Shown: positions 27,244 to 36,373 of the stretch, piece by piece
Position numbering within the stretch: the stretch's first letter is position 1
Layout: every line of letters begins with the position of its first letter
From: RGIG9060 sp052173655
GTDB taxonomy: Bacteria > Spirochaetota > Spirochaetia > Treponematales > Treponemataceae
Reading direction: 5' to 3'
Length of the DNA: 64,000 bases
NCBI GenBank assembly: GCA_052173655.1
Contig: JBQMYD010000003.1
Coordinates: forward strand, 62,001 to 126,000
Notes under the pieces: model-generated
What the model was told of the DNA's origin: nothing
The model's database searches: none
Seen by the model: only the letters and a program-made list of their open reading frames with translations
Program-made: the position numbers and the translations under genes

Positions 27244-28457
27244 TGAACGAAAACGATTTTGATAAATTTCTTACAGAATTCATGAAAACAGAAGAAAGTC
27301 AAAGACTTTTTAAATTAACCGGCAGCACGGATGATCTATACAGCAAATTAGAAAGAATTTTTGCCGTCCGAAAAGAAATGAAAGATAAAAATATTGATGC
27401 AGTAATTTTTCATGACTCGGAAGGACATCGTTCACCTGCAGTAAGATATCTTTCCGGAATGCCAAGTGATGCAATTTTTATTGTTACACAAAATGACACC
27501 GTATTATGTCCGTGGGATATAAATATTGCAAACGAAATGGGCATAGCAAAATTTACAATTCCGTTCACAAATTATCAGTGCATTGCAATTGATGCCATAA
27601 ATTCTATTTTAAAAAAATTAAAGTTACCGGAAAACAGCCGTATCGAAATAGAACCTTTTATTTCGTATCCGGATTTTTTGGAATACGTAGATAAAATTCC
27701 TCAATACGACGTTTTATGCAGAAAAGAAGGTATACACGGCTTTGTAGACAAATTACGTCTAACAAAAACTGCGAATGAAATAAAAATTGCAAGAGAAGCT
27801 TCAAAAATCACCGATGAAATCATAGAACGCTTAAAAAATGCAATACAAAATGAAGAAATAAAAACAGAACTTGAAGCTGCCCAATTGATTGAAAGAGAAT
27901 GCAGACAAAGAAATTGCGAGCGTACAAGTTTTGAAACTTTAGCAGCAGGAAGTTCCAGAAGTTGGAGTATTCATGCATTCCCTTCCTATACTGACGCTCC
28001 ATTCCCCGGCGAAAACGGGTTAGCGATTCTTGATTTTGGAGTTTACTACAAAGGATATTCCACAGACGTTACAATGACGATCGCAAAAGGTAAATTAACT
28101 GAAAAACAAGAAAAAATGATTTGTCTTGTACAAGAAGCTTTTGATGAAGCTTTAAAATATTACAAACCGGGAATGCCTATAAGACATTCAGCCATAAAAG
28201 TCGATAAAATTTTTTCAAAAGAAAAAATGAAAATGCCTCACTCACTGGGACACGGAATAGGACTTGAAGTTCATGAACAGCCCCGCATAAAAAGCAAACT
28301 TGCATTAGAGGAAATTTTTTTACCGGGAATGACAGTAACTTTAGAACCCGGACTTTACGACATAAACGAAGGCGGAGTTCGCCTTGAAAACGATATTCTC
28401 ATTACTGAAGATGGCAATGAAGTTTTAACCCATTCGTTAATTTTAAGGTTACCGTAG
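27243..28457 (+). CDS. M24-family Xaa-Pro aminopeptidase/dipeptidase
   Basis: 404 residues. The N-terminal creatinase-like domain (residues ~1-170) precedes a pita-bread catalytic domain. The five metal ligands are visible: Asp in LAILDFGVYYKG, Asp in GYSTDVTMTI, His in SLGHGIGLEVHE, Glu in VTLEPGLYD, and Glu in GGVRLENDILIT. The enzyme removes an N-terminal residue ahead of proline, in the cytoplasm. It is coupled to murJ by a one-base overlap, with GGAGC as ribosome site. Its 3' end overlaps the convergent LamG gene by 9 bp. Confidence 0.93.
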   Translation: MNENDFDKFLTEFMKTEESQRLFKLTGSTDDLYSKLERIFAVRKEMKDKNIDAVIFHDSEGHRSPAVRYLSGMPSDAIFIVTQNDTVLCPWDINIANEMGIAKFTIPFTNYQCIAIDAINSILKKLKLPENSRIEIEPFISYPDFLEYVDKIPQYDVLCRKEGIHGFVDKLRLTKTANEIKIAREASKITDEIIERLKNAIQNEEIKTELEAAQLIERECRQRNCERTSFETLAAGSSRSWSIHAFPSYTDAPFPGENGLAILDFGVYYKGYSTDVTMTIAKGKLTEKQEKMICLVQEAFDEALKYYKPGMPIRHSAIKVDKIFSKEKMKMPHSLGHGIGLEVHEQPRIKSKLALEEIFLPGMTVTLEPGLYDINEGGVRLENDILITEDGNEVLTHSLILRLP

Positions 28458-29945
28458 AACTCTATCGTAAATTTCTTTTGTAGTTTCTCCGATTATTTCA
28501 GGATAATCTTTTAGATAGCTTGCAACGGTAAAATAGTAAATCTTTCCTACTTCAAGACCGCTTAGTGTTATAGAAGTTTTTTGCCCGCAATCTATAGGAG
28601 AATTTCCTTGATCCAAGCCTACACCTATATACGAACCGCTTTTTGTTCCATAATACAATATATAGCCGTACCTATCGTCCATATTGTTATTAGTCCAAAA
28701 AACGCTAATCATTCCATCTTTAGTTTCACTATAAATCTTTGACGGAGGAATCGGCAAATCGGGTTCTTCATATTTTATTTCGATCTGAGTTAAAATAGGG
28801 CTTTTTTCCAACTCCCCATCTGAATAAAAAAAAGCGGCAATTTGAAAATATCTACCCTCTACTTGTTGCAACGGAATATTGTCTTTTATTTTAACCCAAC
28901 CGTTTTTTAACTTATCCTCATCAATCATGGAATAAGAAGAATCCGAGCTTCGGATAAAAAATTGCAGATCCGTTTGATTTGGAATTGTTGAAAGCGATTC
29001 CACTTTTATAATTTTGCAACCGTTTTTTTCGCTTTTTAAAGGAACACTCACAAAGGAAGGTATATACTTAAATTCTTTATCAGTATCAAGAAAATGCCGA
29101 ATTTCTTGTGAAATTATAAATTCGTCGATTGAGCCGCTAAAATTCTTACATATTTCAACTTTTGAAGGAGTACCCAAATCAGAAATTAAAAATTGCCCGT
29201 AAGAGCTACCGTTGTCAGTTGTATAAACTAAATCTTCTAATTTTCCGTCAAGGTAGTATTCTATCATGCCTTCTTCTTCATCGTAACAAAGATAATGATG
29301 AGTCCATTTTTCCGGAAGAATCGTAGACGAACTTTTTACGTAAATATCCTTTCCTTTGCCGTTTACATCACAAAAAATATTAAGAAATTTCCATTCCATT
29401 TTTCCGTTCATAAAACCGACATCAAGAGTTTGGTAATCCGAATATTGCATATTATTTTTACTGGAACGCCAGAAAAAAATATTTTCTCCACTTACGCAAA
29501 CCGAAGGTTTTAACCAAAATTCCATACTAAAAGATCCCGTAGGTCCTGCCTTTCCAAAAATTGACTCTTTATTTCCCATTAGTACGATAAAAGCATCGTT
29601 GTGTCGGCTTACACCGGCTTTTGTACCAACAGCAGAATTTGACGAAAAATAAAGATTTTCTTCAATAACGGTATATTTTCCGGTTTCATCGGAAGTTTTG
29701 GTTTTTTTTTCATTTTCAAAGGAAAGATAAAGATCTGTTTTTGAATTGACGTTATGGTTTTTTGCAGCAATTTGCCACCCCTGATATCCGTAAAGTCCCT
29801 TAGTCATTACAAGTCCATCAGCAGTTGATGTAAATTTTTCCCAACCTTCGTTACCACCAAGCACAAAACTTTTTTCTGTTGCGAAAATTTCAAAAATAGT
29901 GAAAACTGATAAAAGCAAAATAAAAGCAAAATTTTTAACTTTCAT
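28449..29945 (-). CDS. Exported LamG/concanavalin-like plus fibronectin-III-like protein
   Basis: 498 residues from ATG 29945; MKVKNFAFILLLSVFTIFEIFA is a signal peptide. A jelly-roll LamG-type domain occupies about 60-290 (FSMEFWLKPSVCVSGENIFFW, WTHHYLCYDEEEGMIEYYLDGKLEDL, SIDEFIIS). The last ~90 residues form an FN3-like module (DGMISVFWTNN..YGYILYYGTKSGSY..GLEVGKIYYFTVASY). Both domain types bind carbohydrate or protein ligands. The start overlaps the uvrC start codon head to head. On the minus strand a TATACT (29961-29966) and an AAAGGA (29955-29960) precede the ATG, both inside uvrC. Peripheral or surface location is inferred. Confidence 0.82.
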   Translation of the reverse strand: MKVKNFAFILLLSVFTIFEIFATEKSFVLGGNEGWEKFTSTADGLVMTKGLYGYQGWQIAAKNHNVNSKTDLYLSFENEKKTKTSDETGKYTVIEENLYFSSNSAVGTKAGVSRHNDAFIVLMGNKESIFGKAGPTGSFSMEFWLKPSVCVSGENIFFWRSSKNNMQYSDYQTLDVGFMNGKMEWKFLNIFCDVNGKGKDIYVKSSSTILPEKWTHHYLCYDEEEGMIEYYLDGKLEDLVYTTDNGSSYGQFLISDLGTPSKVEICKNFSGSIDEFIISQEIRHFLDTDKEFKYIPSFVSVPLKSEKNGCKIIKVESLSTIPNQTDLQFFIRSSDSSYSMIDEDKLKNGWVKIKDNIPLQQVEGRYFQIAAFFYSDGELEKSPILTQIEIKYEEPDLPIPPSKIYSETKDGMISVFWTNNNMDDRYGYILYYGTKSGSYIGVGLDQGNSPIDCGQKTSITLSGLEVGKIYYFTVASYLKDYPEIIGETTKEIYDRVLR

Positions 29946-31854
29946 GAAAAACGATCCTTTAGTATACGAAAAATTACACAAAACGGCTCTCAACGCTCCA
30001 AAACTACCGGGAGTTTATCTTTGGCATGACGAAAATGATGATATCATCTATGTAGGAAAAGCAAAAGTACTAAAAAATCGACTTTCAAGCTATTTTTCCG
30101 GCAACAAAGACATAAAAACCAAAATTTTAGTTTCAAAAGCATTTCGTATTGAATACATCACCACCGATAATGAGTACGAAGCCCTGATTTTAGAAAATAA
30201 TCTAATAAAGCAACATTCTCCAAAATACAATATCGATCTGAAAGACGATAAAAGCTATCCGTGCCTATGCATTACCAAAGAAGATTTCCCGCGAATTTTT
30301 GCAACACGGCGAATTTTAAAAGACGGCTCAAAATACTTTGGACCATTTCCAAATGCCGGGGCTTTAACAACTTACATTGAAAACTTACATAAACAATATA
30401 AATTGCGTCATTGCAAAAAATTCCGTATTAGAAATTCTCCTTGCATGTATTACCATATAGGTCGATGTGCCGCACCATGCTGCAAAAAAATCGACAAACA
30501 AACCTACAATCAAATGATCGGAGAAATTTTAAGTTTCCTTGAGGGAAATCCGAGCGAAAAAATAAAAAAATTACAGCAGGAAATGAAAGAAGAGGCAAAG
30601 GCTTTGAACTTTGAAAAAGCGGCCAGAATTCGGGACGGAATACAATCCATCCAACTACTTCACTCAAAAAACAGTGTCATGGACTTTAATTTTGATTCCA
30701 GAGATTACATAGGTTTTGCAGCAAAAGGTACCATGGTTTCTTTTAGCGTATTAAAAATGCGAGAAGGAAGACTTGTTTTTCATGATTTATACAGAACAAA
30801 AAGTATTAACGATGAGTCTGATTTAATGTTAGAATTTTTATTGGCATATTATTCTTCTCAGCAAGTATTCCCACAACAAATTTATTTGCCTTCCGTAACG
30901 GAAAACTCCCTTTTTAAAAAATATTCAAATGAAAAATTCGGTTGCTCGCCTGAATTGATAAATATCGATCCACAAGTAGACACAAACAATATAAATAAAA
31001 TTCAACATAATCATATTTCTGCAATGAAAATGGCATATCAAAATGCCTACGAAGATCTTTTAAGACGAATTAGAGAACATTCCGATATTCCATCTCTTAT
31101 CGAACTGAAAAAAATAATGAATATGGAAAAATTACCTGTAAGAATAGAAGGCTTTGATATTGCACATATTGCCGGTAAGTTTCCGATTGCAAGCTTAATC
31201 AGTTTTTACAACGGAAATCCGGACAAAAAAAATTACAGATATTTTAGATTAAAAACCACAGAAGGAATAATTGACGACTTTGCTTCTATGAGAGAAGCTG
31301 CTGCAAGACGCTACACCCGTTTAATAAATGAAAAAAAAGAACTGCCGGATCTGATTTTAATTGACGGAGGAATCGGACAGGTAAATGCTGTTCAAGGAAT
31401 ACTTGATACACTGAATCTAAAAATTCCAATCGTCGGCCTTGCCGAAAAAAATGAAGATATATACTTTCCTAAAAACAATGAACCTTTAAAACTTCCAAAA
31501 CAAAGCGAAGCTTTAAAGCTTTTACAAAGAATCAGAGATGAGTGCCATCGTTTTGCAACAAGTCGTAATCAAGAATTACGTACAAAAGAAAATACTATAG
31601 GAAATTTTACAAAATTAGCTCATGTGGGAAAAAAACGAGCCGCGATTTTGACAGCACATTACGGCACTCTGAAAGCCCTTGTAGATTCGGTTCAGGGAAT
31701 CGAAATAAATGACAAAGAAAATCCCGGTTCACAAGAATCAAAAACACCGGTAGGATTAAAAGCCCTTGCAGAAACGATTTTTGTTACCGAAGAACAAGCC
31801 GCTGAAATATATCAATCCGCACAAATCTTACTAAGCGAAGAAAAAGAAAAATAA
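29944..31854 (+). CDS. uvrC: UvrC excinuclease subunit
   Basis: Nucleotide excision repair endonuclease making both incisions around a lesion with UvrB. 636 residues. N-terminal GIY-YIG nuclease: LPGVYLWHDENDDIIYVGKAK. A Cys group (HCKKF..SPCMYYHIGRCAAPCC) fits the reported UvrC iron-sulfur site. The UVR motif is at ALNFEKAARIRDGIQSIQ. The C-terminal RNase H-like nuclease includes RIEGFDIAHIAG and LILIDGGIGQVNA; the HhH segment is HVGKKRAAILTAHYG. I prefer ATG 29944, which gives the normal start; GTG 29899 would add 15 residues and also lacks a good ribosome site. The region upstream is the coding DNA of the LamG gene. Confidence 0.95.
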   Translation: MKNDPLVYEKLHKTALNAPKLPGVYLWHDENDDIIYVGKAKVLKNRLSSYFSGNKDIKTKILVSKAFRIEYITTDNEYEALILENNLIKQHSPKYNIDLKDDKSYPCLCITKEDFPRIFATRRILKDGSKYFGPFPNAGALTTYIENLHKQYKLRHCKKFRIRNSPCMYYHIGRCAAPCCKKIDKQTYNQMIGEILSFLEGNPSEKIKKLQQEMKEEAKALNFEKAARIRDGIQSIQLLHSKNSVMDFNFDSRDYIGFAAKGTMVSFSVLKMREGRLVFHDLYRTKSINDESDLMLEFLLAYYSSQQVFPQQIYLPSVTENSLFKKYSNEKFGCSPELINIDPQVDTNNINKIQHNHISAMKMAYQNAYEDLLRRIREHSDIPSLIELKKIMNMEKLPVRIEGFDIAHIAGKFPIASLISFYNGNPDKKNYRYFRLKTTEGIIDDFASMREAAARRYTRLINEKKELPDLILIDGGIGQVNAVQGILDTLNLKIPIVGLAEKNEDIYFPKNNEPLKLPKQSEALKLLQRIRDECHRFATSRNQELRTKENTIGNFTKLAHVGKKRAAILTAHYGTLKALVDSVQGIEINDKENPGSQESKTPVGLKALAETIFVTEEQAAEIYQSAQILLSEEKEK

Positions 31855-31867
31855 GTTTATATTATTT

Positions 31868-32428
31868 TTATTGTATTTGCTTTCCGTCAGAAAAAGCATT
31901 TCCTACAATCTTACCCAACGCAATATATTTATGGTTTATAGAATCATATGTTATTGGGTTTAGTTTTAGAACATCAATTTTTCCTTCCGGAGTAAGCACA
32001 CTATCATCAACAGAAACGTTTTCAATTGAACCTAAAAGTCTGCAAGTTTTTTCATCATAACTTATAACTTTACATTCTAAAACAAATTTTAACTCATCAA
32101 AAACCGGAGCATTTACAAATTCACTTTTTACCGCATGAAAACCGATTTTTTCGATTTTATTAGGATAATCGTTTGCACTTACCATCCCAAGATAATCACA
32201 TTCGGCAATATGTTCCACATCCGCCATACTTACAGTAAAAGCACCTGTTTTTAAAAAATTTTTAACAGTTTTATGTTCAGCACTAAGACAAATATTGATT
32301 TGCTCGGTATCGGCAATTCCTCCCCAAGCTGCATTCATAGCATTAGGAATTCCGTTTTCATCATAAGTTCCTATAATAAAAACAGGCATCGGATAAAGCA
32401 CAGTTTTTAAACCAAAATTCTTCTTCAT
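31868..32428 (-). CDS. Flavin reductase-like (flavoredoxin-type) FMN-binding protein
   Basis: 186 residues with the split-barrel FMN-binding fold: LKTVLYPMPVFIIGTYDENGIPNAMNAAWGGI, then KTVKNFLKTGAFTVSMAD and DYLGMVSANDYPNKIEKIGF. This matches the flavin reductase/flavoredoxin group, which transfers electrons between NAD(P)H or ferredoxin and FMN in the cytoplasm. ATG 32428 is preferred to an upstream in-frame codon because GGAGGA stands 7 nt before it. Monocistronic, divergent from the his genes. The physiological partner is not evident. Confidence 0.88.
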   Translation of the reverse strand: MKKNFGLKTVLYPMPVFIIGTYDENGIPNAMNAAWGGIADTEQINICLSAEHKTVKNFLKTGAFTVSMADVEHIAECDYLGMVSANDYPNKIEKIGFHAVKSEFVNAPVFDELKFVLECKVISYDEKTCRLLGSIENVSVDDSVLTPEGKIDVLKLNPITYDSINHKYIALGKIVGNAFSDGKQIQ

Positions 32429-32509
32429 AAGAAATCCTCCGTAGAGACAGTTATAAAGCACTCTACAATATTATACAACAGTTATATCATAAATTTATTT
32501 AATTTTTTA

Positions 32510-32545
32510 TTGTTTTGAACAAGTTTTTTATGATATTATGAAAAT
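32510..32545 (+). promoter_or_regulatory. Leaderless-type promoter of the his genes
   Basis: TTGTTT (32510-32515), 18-nt spacer, TATTAT (32534-32539), then exactly 6 nt and ATG 32546. No leader peptide, attenuator or ribosome binding site can fit between the -10 and the ATG, so transcription attenuation by a leader is excluded if this promoter is right. Confidence 0.6.
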
Positions 32546-33868
32546 ATGGTTATTTCATCAATAGATTTAAAAGACGGAAAAGCAATTCAATTAAAAAACG
32601 GCAAAGAGAAAATTCTTGAAGTAAATGATACAGAATCTCTTGTTCAAGAATTTGACAAATACGGCGAAATTGCAGTAATCGATTTGGATGCAGCTTTGGG
32701 AAATTCGCAAACGGATGAAAAAGGGTATGTAACTACCGCAAACACTAAAATTTTGCATTCTCTTTTGCAAAAAGGAAACATTCGTGTAGGAGGCGGAATC
32801 CGCAGTGCAAAACAAGCAAAACATCTTATTTCTCTGGGAGCAGAAAAGGTAATCATAGGTTCTTCCGCATGGGCTAAAGCCGAAGACAGAGCAAACGGAA
32901 AAATCCTTAATACTGAATTTTTGGAAGAGCTTGTACAAACAATCGGAAAACAAAGAATTATAATCGCAGTAGATGCCGTAAACGGCGAAATTGCAATAAA
33001 AGGCTGGACAGAAACAGTTGGCATTCCTTTCATTGAGGGTGCAAAAGAAGCTGAAAAATATTGCAGTGAACTTCTTTTCACCTGTATTGAAAAAGAAGGC
33101 TGTATGAACGGCACAAATATGGATTATGTACGCAACCTTAGGCAAGCCGTAAAATGTCGATTGGTAGTAGCAGGCGGTATTTCCAGTCTTGAAGAAATCG
33201 TAATTTTAGAACAAATGGGCTGTGATGTCCAATTGGGAATGGCATTATACACAGATAAAGTAAACTTAAAAGACAGCTTTATAGAATGTTTGAATTGGCC
33301 CAAAGCCGAAAAAGAAACCGGAGGATTAATTCCGGTTATTGCCCAAAGCAATGCAGGACAAGTTTTAATGATGGGATTTGCCGACAAACAGGCTTTTAAA
33401 AAAACTTTTGAAACATCAAAACTTACTTTTTGGTCAAGAACAAGAAATACTGTTTGGACTAAAGGAGAAACTTCCGGTAACTTTTTAAAAGTCATGAAAC
33501 TTAGAGCTGACTGCGACAGAGATACCGTTCTTGCAACAGTTGAACCTCAAGGACCAAGCTGCCATACGGGAAGTTGGACATGTTTTTCTTCAGAGCCGGA
33601 TGAATCTTCAACTATGGAACGACTTTACTCCGTAATTGCACAACGCTTTAAAAACCCTAAACCGGGCTCTTATACCGCAACTTTGGATGATGAACTTGTC
33701 AGAGAAAAAATCAGCGAAGAAGCTGAAGAAGTTTGTACAGCAAAAACCGAAGATGAAGTGGTATGGGAGTGTGCCGATTTACTTTATTTTTTGAATGTTT
33801 TAATGTATAAAGAAAACGTAACTTGGCAACAGGTAATGCGGGAACTGGATCGGCGACATAAAAAATAA
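32546..33868 (+). CDS. hisAIE: Trifunctional HisA-HisI-HisE fusion of histidine biosynthesis
   Basis: One 440-residue chain carries three activities. HisA isomerase (residues 1-~250): SIDLKDGKAIQL with the catalytic Asp, RVGGGIRSAKQAKHLISLGAEKVIIGSSA, and the second Asp in IIAVDAVNGEIAIKGW. HisI cyclohydrolase (~258-350): LTFWSRTRNTVWTKGETSGN, the metal site RADCDRDTVL, and PSCHTGSWTCF. HisE pyrophosphohydrolase (~355-440): EEAEEVCTAKTEDEVVWECADLLYFLN. HisE, HisI and HisA catalyse steps 2, 3 and 4, so the fusion joins three consecutive reactions. HisI-HisE fusions are common; addition of HisA is not something I know to be common. hisD follows by 28 bp; the other his genes are not in the window. 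Confidence 0.94.
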   Translation: MVISSIDLKDGKAIQLKNGKEKILEVNDTESLVQEFDKYGEIAVIDLDAALGNSQTDEKGYVTTANTKILHSLLQKGNIRVGGGIRSAKQAKHLISLGAEKVIIGSSAWAKAEDRANGKILNTEFLEELVQTIGKQRIIIAVDAVNGEIAIKGWTETVGIPFIEGAKEAEKYCSELLFTCIEKEGCMNGTNMDYVRNLRQAVKCRLVVAGGISSLEEIVILEQMGCDVQLGMALYTDKVNLKDSFIECLNWPKAEKETGGLIPVIAQSNAGQVLMMGFADKQAFKKTFETSKLTFWSRTRNTVWTKGETSGNFLKVMKLRADCDRDTVLATVEPQGPSCHTGSWTCFSSEPDESSTMERLYSVIAQRFKNPKPGSYTATLDDELVREKISEEAEEVCTAKTEDEVVWECADLLYFLNVLMYKENVTWQQVMRELDRRHKK

Positions 33869-33896
33869 TACACAATCTTATAATTAGGGAAATAAT

Positions 33897-35264
33897 ATGC
33901 CTATAAAAATAATAAGTGCAAAAAGTGTTTCGCAAGATTTTTTTAAACCTCGTAAGCTGGGTTCCACCGTACATGATCAAGTTCAGTCTTATATTGAACA
34001 GGTAAAATCAAACGGCGACAACGCTTTACACGATATAGTAAGCTCTCTTTATAAAAAAGGATTTGAAAAAGCAAACCCTGAATATTACGAAATTTCAAAG
34101 CAAGACATACAAAATGCAGCTTTAAAAATGAAATCGGAGAACGCAGAACTTTATTCAGCAATAGAACATTCTTATAAACTTGCTCTTGAATTTGCAAAAA
34201 AACAACGACAAAGTTTTTCTGACTTTGAAACAGAATTAGAACCGGGATTAATTACCGGACAAAAAAACATACCCATAGAAAGAGCAGGTCTTTATGTTCC
34301 TGCAGGAAGATTTCCACTTATCAGCAGCCTTGTTATGTGTGCAGCCCCTGCAAAAGCGGCCCCATGCAAAGAAACAATTCTTTGCACCCCCGCTTTTACT
34401 CATCCAAATAATATATCAAAACCTTATGCCCACGAAGGAATATTAGCAGCCGCATATATTTGCCAAATAGACAAAGTTTTTGCACTGGGAGGTTCACAAG
34501 CAATTGCAGCAATGGCTTACGGCACTCAAACAATTCCGCAATGCAATGTAATAGCAGGACCGGGCAACAAATTCGTTACAGAGGCAAAACGCATTGTTTT
34601 TGGGGATACCGGCATAGACATTATAGCAGGCCCTACCGAAGCGTTCATAATTGCCGATGAATCTGCAAATCCTAAATGGGTTGCTTCCGATATGCTGGCA
34701 CAAGCAGAACACGACGTTGATGCACAGGCAGTTCTTGTTACTTTTTCCTATGATTTTGCGGAAAAAGTCAGTGCAGAAATTGAAGAACAACTTTCGGATC
34801 TTCCAACAAAAAAAACTGCAAGAACTTCAATAGAAAACAACGGTCTAATTATAGTTGCGAATTCTTTGGAAGAAGCGGCTTTTATAGCAAATAATAAAGC
34901 TCCGGAACACCTTGAACTTGCATTCGATTCCGGGACAAAACTGGATAAAATTATTGAATTGACTCACAACTACGGCACCTTATTCATAGGACACGAAGCT
35001 GCCGAAGTACTGGGAGATTACGCTGCAGGACTGAATCACATTCTTCCTACAAGCGGAGCTGCAAAATTTACCGGAGGTCTTTCTGTACGAATGTTCTTAA
35101 AAACTGTAACAACATTACGAACTGAAAAAATCAACTGTGGTGGCAACACAAGCAAAATCTGTGAAGGACTTGCAAAGTCAATAAAAACTTCATCCATACT
35201 GGGAAAAACGGAAGGCTTAATTGCACACTCTCGTGCTGCAGAATTCAGAAACCGAAATTCATAA
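33897..35264 (+). CDS. hisD: Histidinol dehydrogenase
   Basis: Zinc, NAD-dependent enzyme that oxidises histidinol to histidine (last two steps). 455 residues. Conserved stretches: IPIERAGLYVPAGRFPLISSLVMCAAPAKAA, IDKVFALGGSQAIAAMAYGT, VIAGPGNKFVTEAKRIVFG, DIIAGPTEAFIIADESA, and the zinc ligand region QAEHDVDAQAVLVT. The catalytic segment NNKAPEHLELAFD is present, along with NHILPTSGAAKFTGGLSVRMFLKT. The gene sits 28 bp after the hisA-I-E fusion with the ribosome site AGGGAA. No further his gene follows; the next is on the other strand. Confidence 0.96.
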   Translation: MPIKIISAKSVSQDFFKPRKLGSTVHDQVQSYIEQVKSNGDNALHDIVSSLYKKGFEKANPEYYEISKQDIQNAALKMKSENAELYSAIEHSYKLALEFAKKQRQSFSDFETELEPGLITGQKNIPIERAGLYVPAGRFPLISSLVMCAAPAKAAPCKETILCTPAFTHPNNISKPYAHEGILAAAYICQIDKVFALGGSQAIAAMAYGTQTIPQCNVIAGPGNKFVTEAKRIVFGDTGIDIIAGPTEAFIIADESANPKWVASDMLAQAEHDVDAQAVLVTFSYDFAEKVSAEIEEQLSDLPTKKTARTSIENNGLIIVANSLEEAAFIANNKAPEHLELAFDSGTKLDKIIELTHNYGTLFIGHEAAEVLGDYAAGLNHILPTSGAAKFTGGLSVRMFLKTVTTLRTEKINCGGNTSKICEGLAKSIKTSSILGKTEGLIAHSRAAEFRNRNS

Positions 35265-35288
35265 AAAAGTTTTGCAAAACAAACTAAA

Positions 35289-36224
35289 TTACTGCTGAAC
35301 GCAGGAATCTTCATTAAAAGTCTGCCTATATAAGCTTTGATAATCTCCGGCATATTTATCATGAAGTTTTTGCAATTCTTCCATTATCCTGTTTACAACT
35401 ATTATTTTTTTATCACCCTCGTAATCTTCAAGCTCATCAAGAATGTCATTTCTAAATTTTTTACATTCGATAATCGGACTTGCAGAAAGGATAATCGTAT
35501 CCTCAAAAAATTGATCTTCAAGCATGTCTTTTGACTTTTCAGGATTTATTCTTAGGACATTGCCATTTTCGCTTATCAAAATCATTATATCAAAAAGTCT
35601 GAGGTAAGAATCAATTTCTCTAACCCCTTTTTTTGTTTCAGGCACTCCGGGTCTGTACCGAGTTCCTGCAGGAAAAACCAAAATCGGGCGACCGTCTTTT
35701 TTTACCCTGTCCATAGCACGCATAGCTGCCATATTTATGCTACGACTTTTTGCTTCTTCTTTTATTCTTTGTTCCGGATCCGAAATTGCAGCAATGGAAC
35801 GGCTCGGATAAACCACAATCCTTGTAAAAGCTTCAGCCCAAGCACGGACAACAGAACTTTCTTCATTCAATTTCATTCCTGCAATAGCAACCAACTCATC
35901 AGCAAGTTGTTTTCCTTTGCTACCGCATTTTCGCTCAAGTAAATAAACTAAAACAGGCAAATCCATGTTACTATAATGTTCCATCATTATAAGCCCGCGT
36001 TTTCCACTTTTTATCTGATCAAAAAATTCTTCAATATGTTCTTTTCCCTCAAATCTTGATGAGTCCATTACAAAATCATCACAAATTTTTTCAAGAATCG
36101 GTCTTGTGCTCATATTCGCTTCTTGATAAACATTTTCACTATCAATTATTTTTGCAGAATGTCCTAAGTTTTTTAAATCTTGAAATAAATAACCGTACTT
36201 TTCCTTTATCGAAATACCTTTCAT
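35289..36224 (-). CDS. PlsC-like phospholipid/glycerol acyltransferase
   Basis: 311 residues. The HxxxxD acyltransferase box is EHYSNMD (block I) and VFPAGTRYRPG corresponds to the PEGTR block III, here with Ala for Glu. The protein has no obvious membrane segment. Members of this superfamily acylate glycerol-3-phosphate, lysophosphatidate or other glycerolipids at the inner membrane face. The substitution Ala for Glu in block III and the unusual length mean the exact substrate is uncertain. AGGAG is 10 nt ahead of ATG 36224. Convergent with hisD; the 24 bp between them show no terminator. Confidence 0.8.
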   Translation of the reverse strand: MKGISIKEKYGYLFQDLKNLGHSAKIIDSENVYQEANMSTRPILEKICDDFVMDSSRFEGKEHIEEFFDQIKSGKRGLIMMEHYSNMDLPVLVYLLERKCGSKGKQLADELVAIAGMKLNEESSVVRAWAEAFTRIVVYPSRSIAAISDPEQRIKEEAKSRSINMAAMRAMDRVKKDGRPILVFPAGTRYRPGVPETKKGVREIDSYLRLFDIMILISENGNVLRINPEKSKDMLEDQFFEDTIILSASPIIECKKFRNDILDELEDYEGDKKIIVVNRIMEELQKLHDKYAGDYQSLYRQTFNEDSCVQQ

Positions 36225-36335
36225 TTTATGAACATCTCCTATCGGATGCTTTTAGCATTCTGTAGAATATTAAATTAAAATAACTAAAATTTCTATAACT
36301 ATTCAAATAATCATCACATAAACAGCAAAATTTTA

Positions 36336-36373
36336 TTGAAATTTCTTAAGTTTGTACATTATAATTGGAGGAT
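36336..36373 (+). promoter_or_regulatory. Strong promoter with almost no leader, gene at 36374
   Basis: TTGAAA (36336-36341), 18-nt spacer, perfect TATAAT (36360-36365), then 8 nt and ATG 36374. The GGAGG sequence between the -10 and the ATG would lie mainly upstream of the predicted start of transcription. Confidence 0.65.

Noticed and set aside
35269..35280. Palindrome GTTTTGCAAAAC after hisD as a terminator
   Set aside because: Too short to form a stable hairpin (no loop) and followed by no T-tract.
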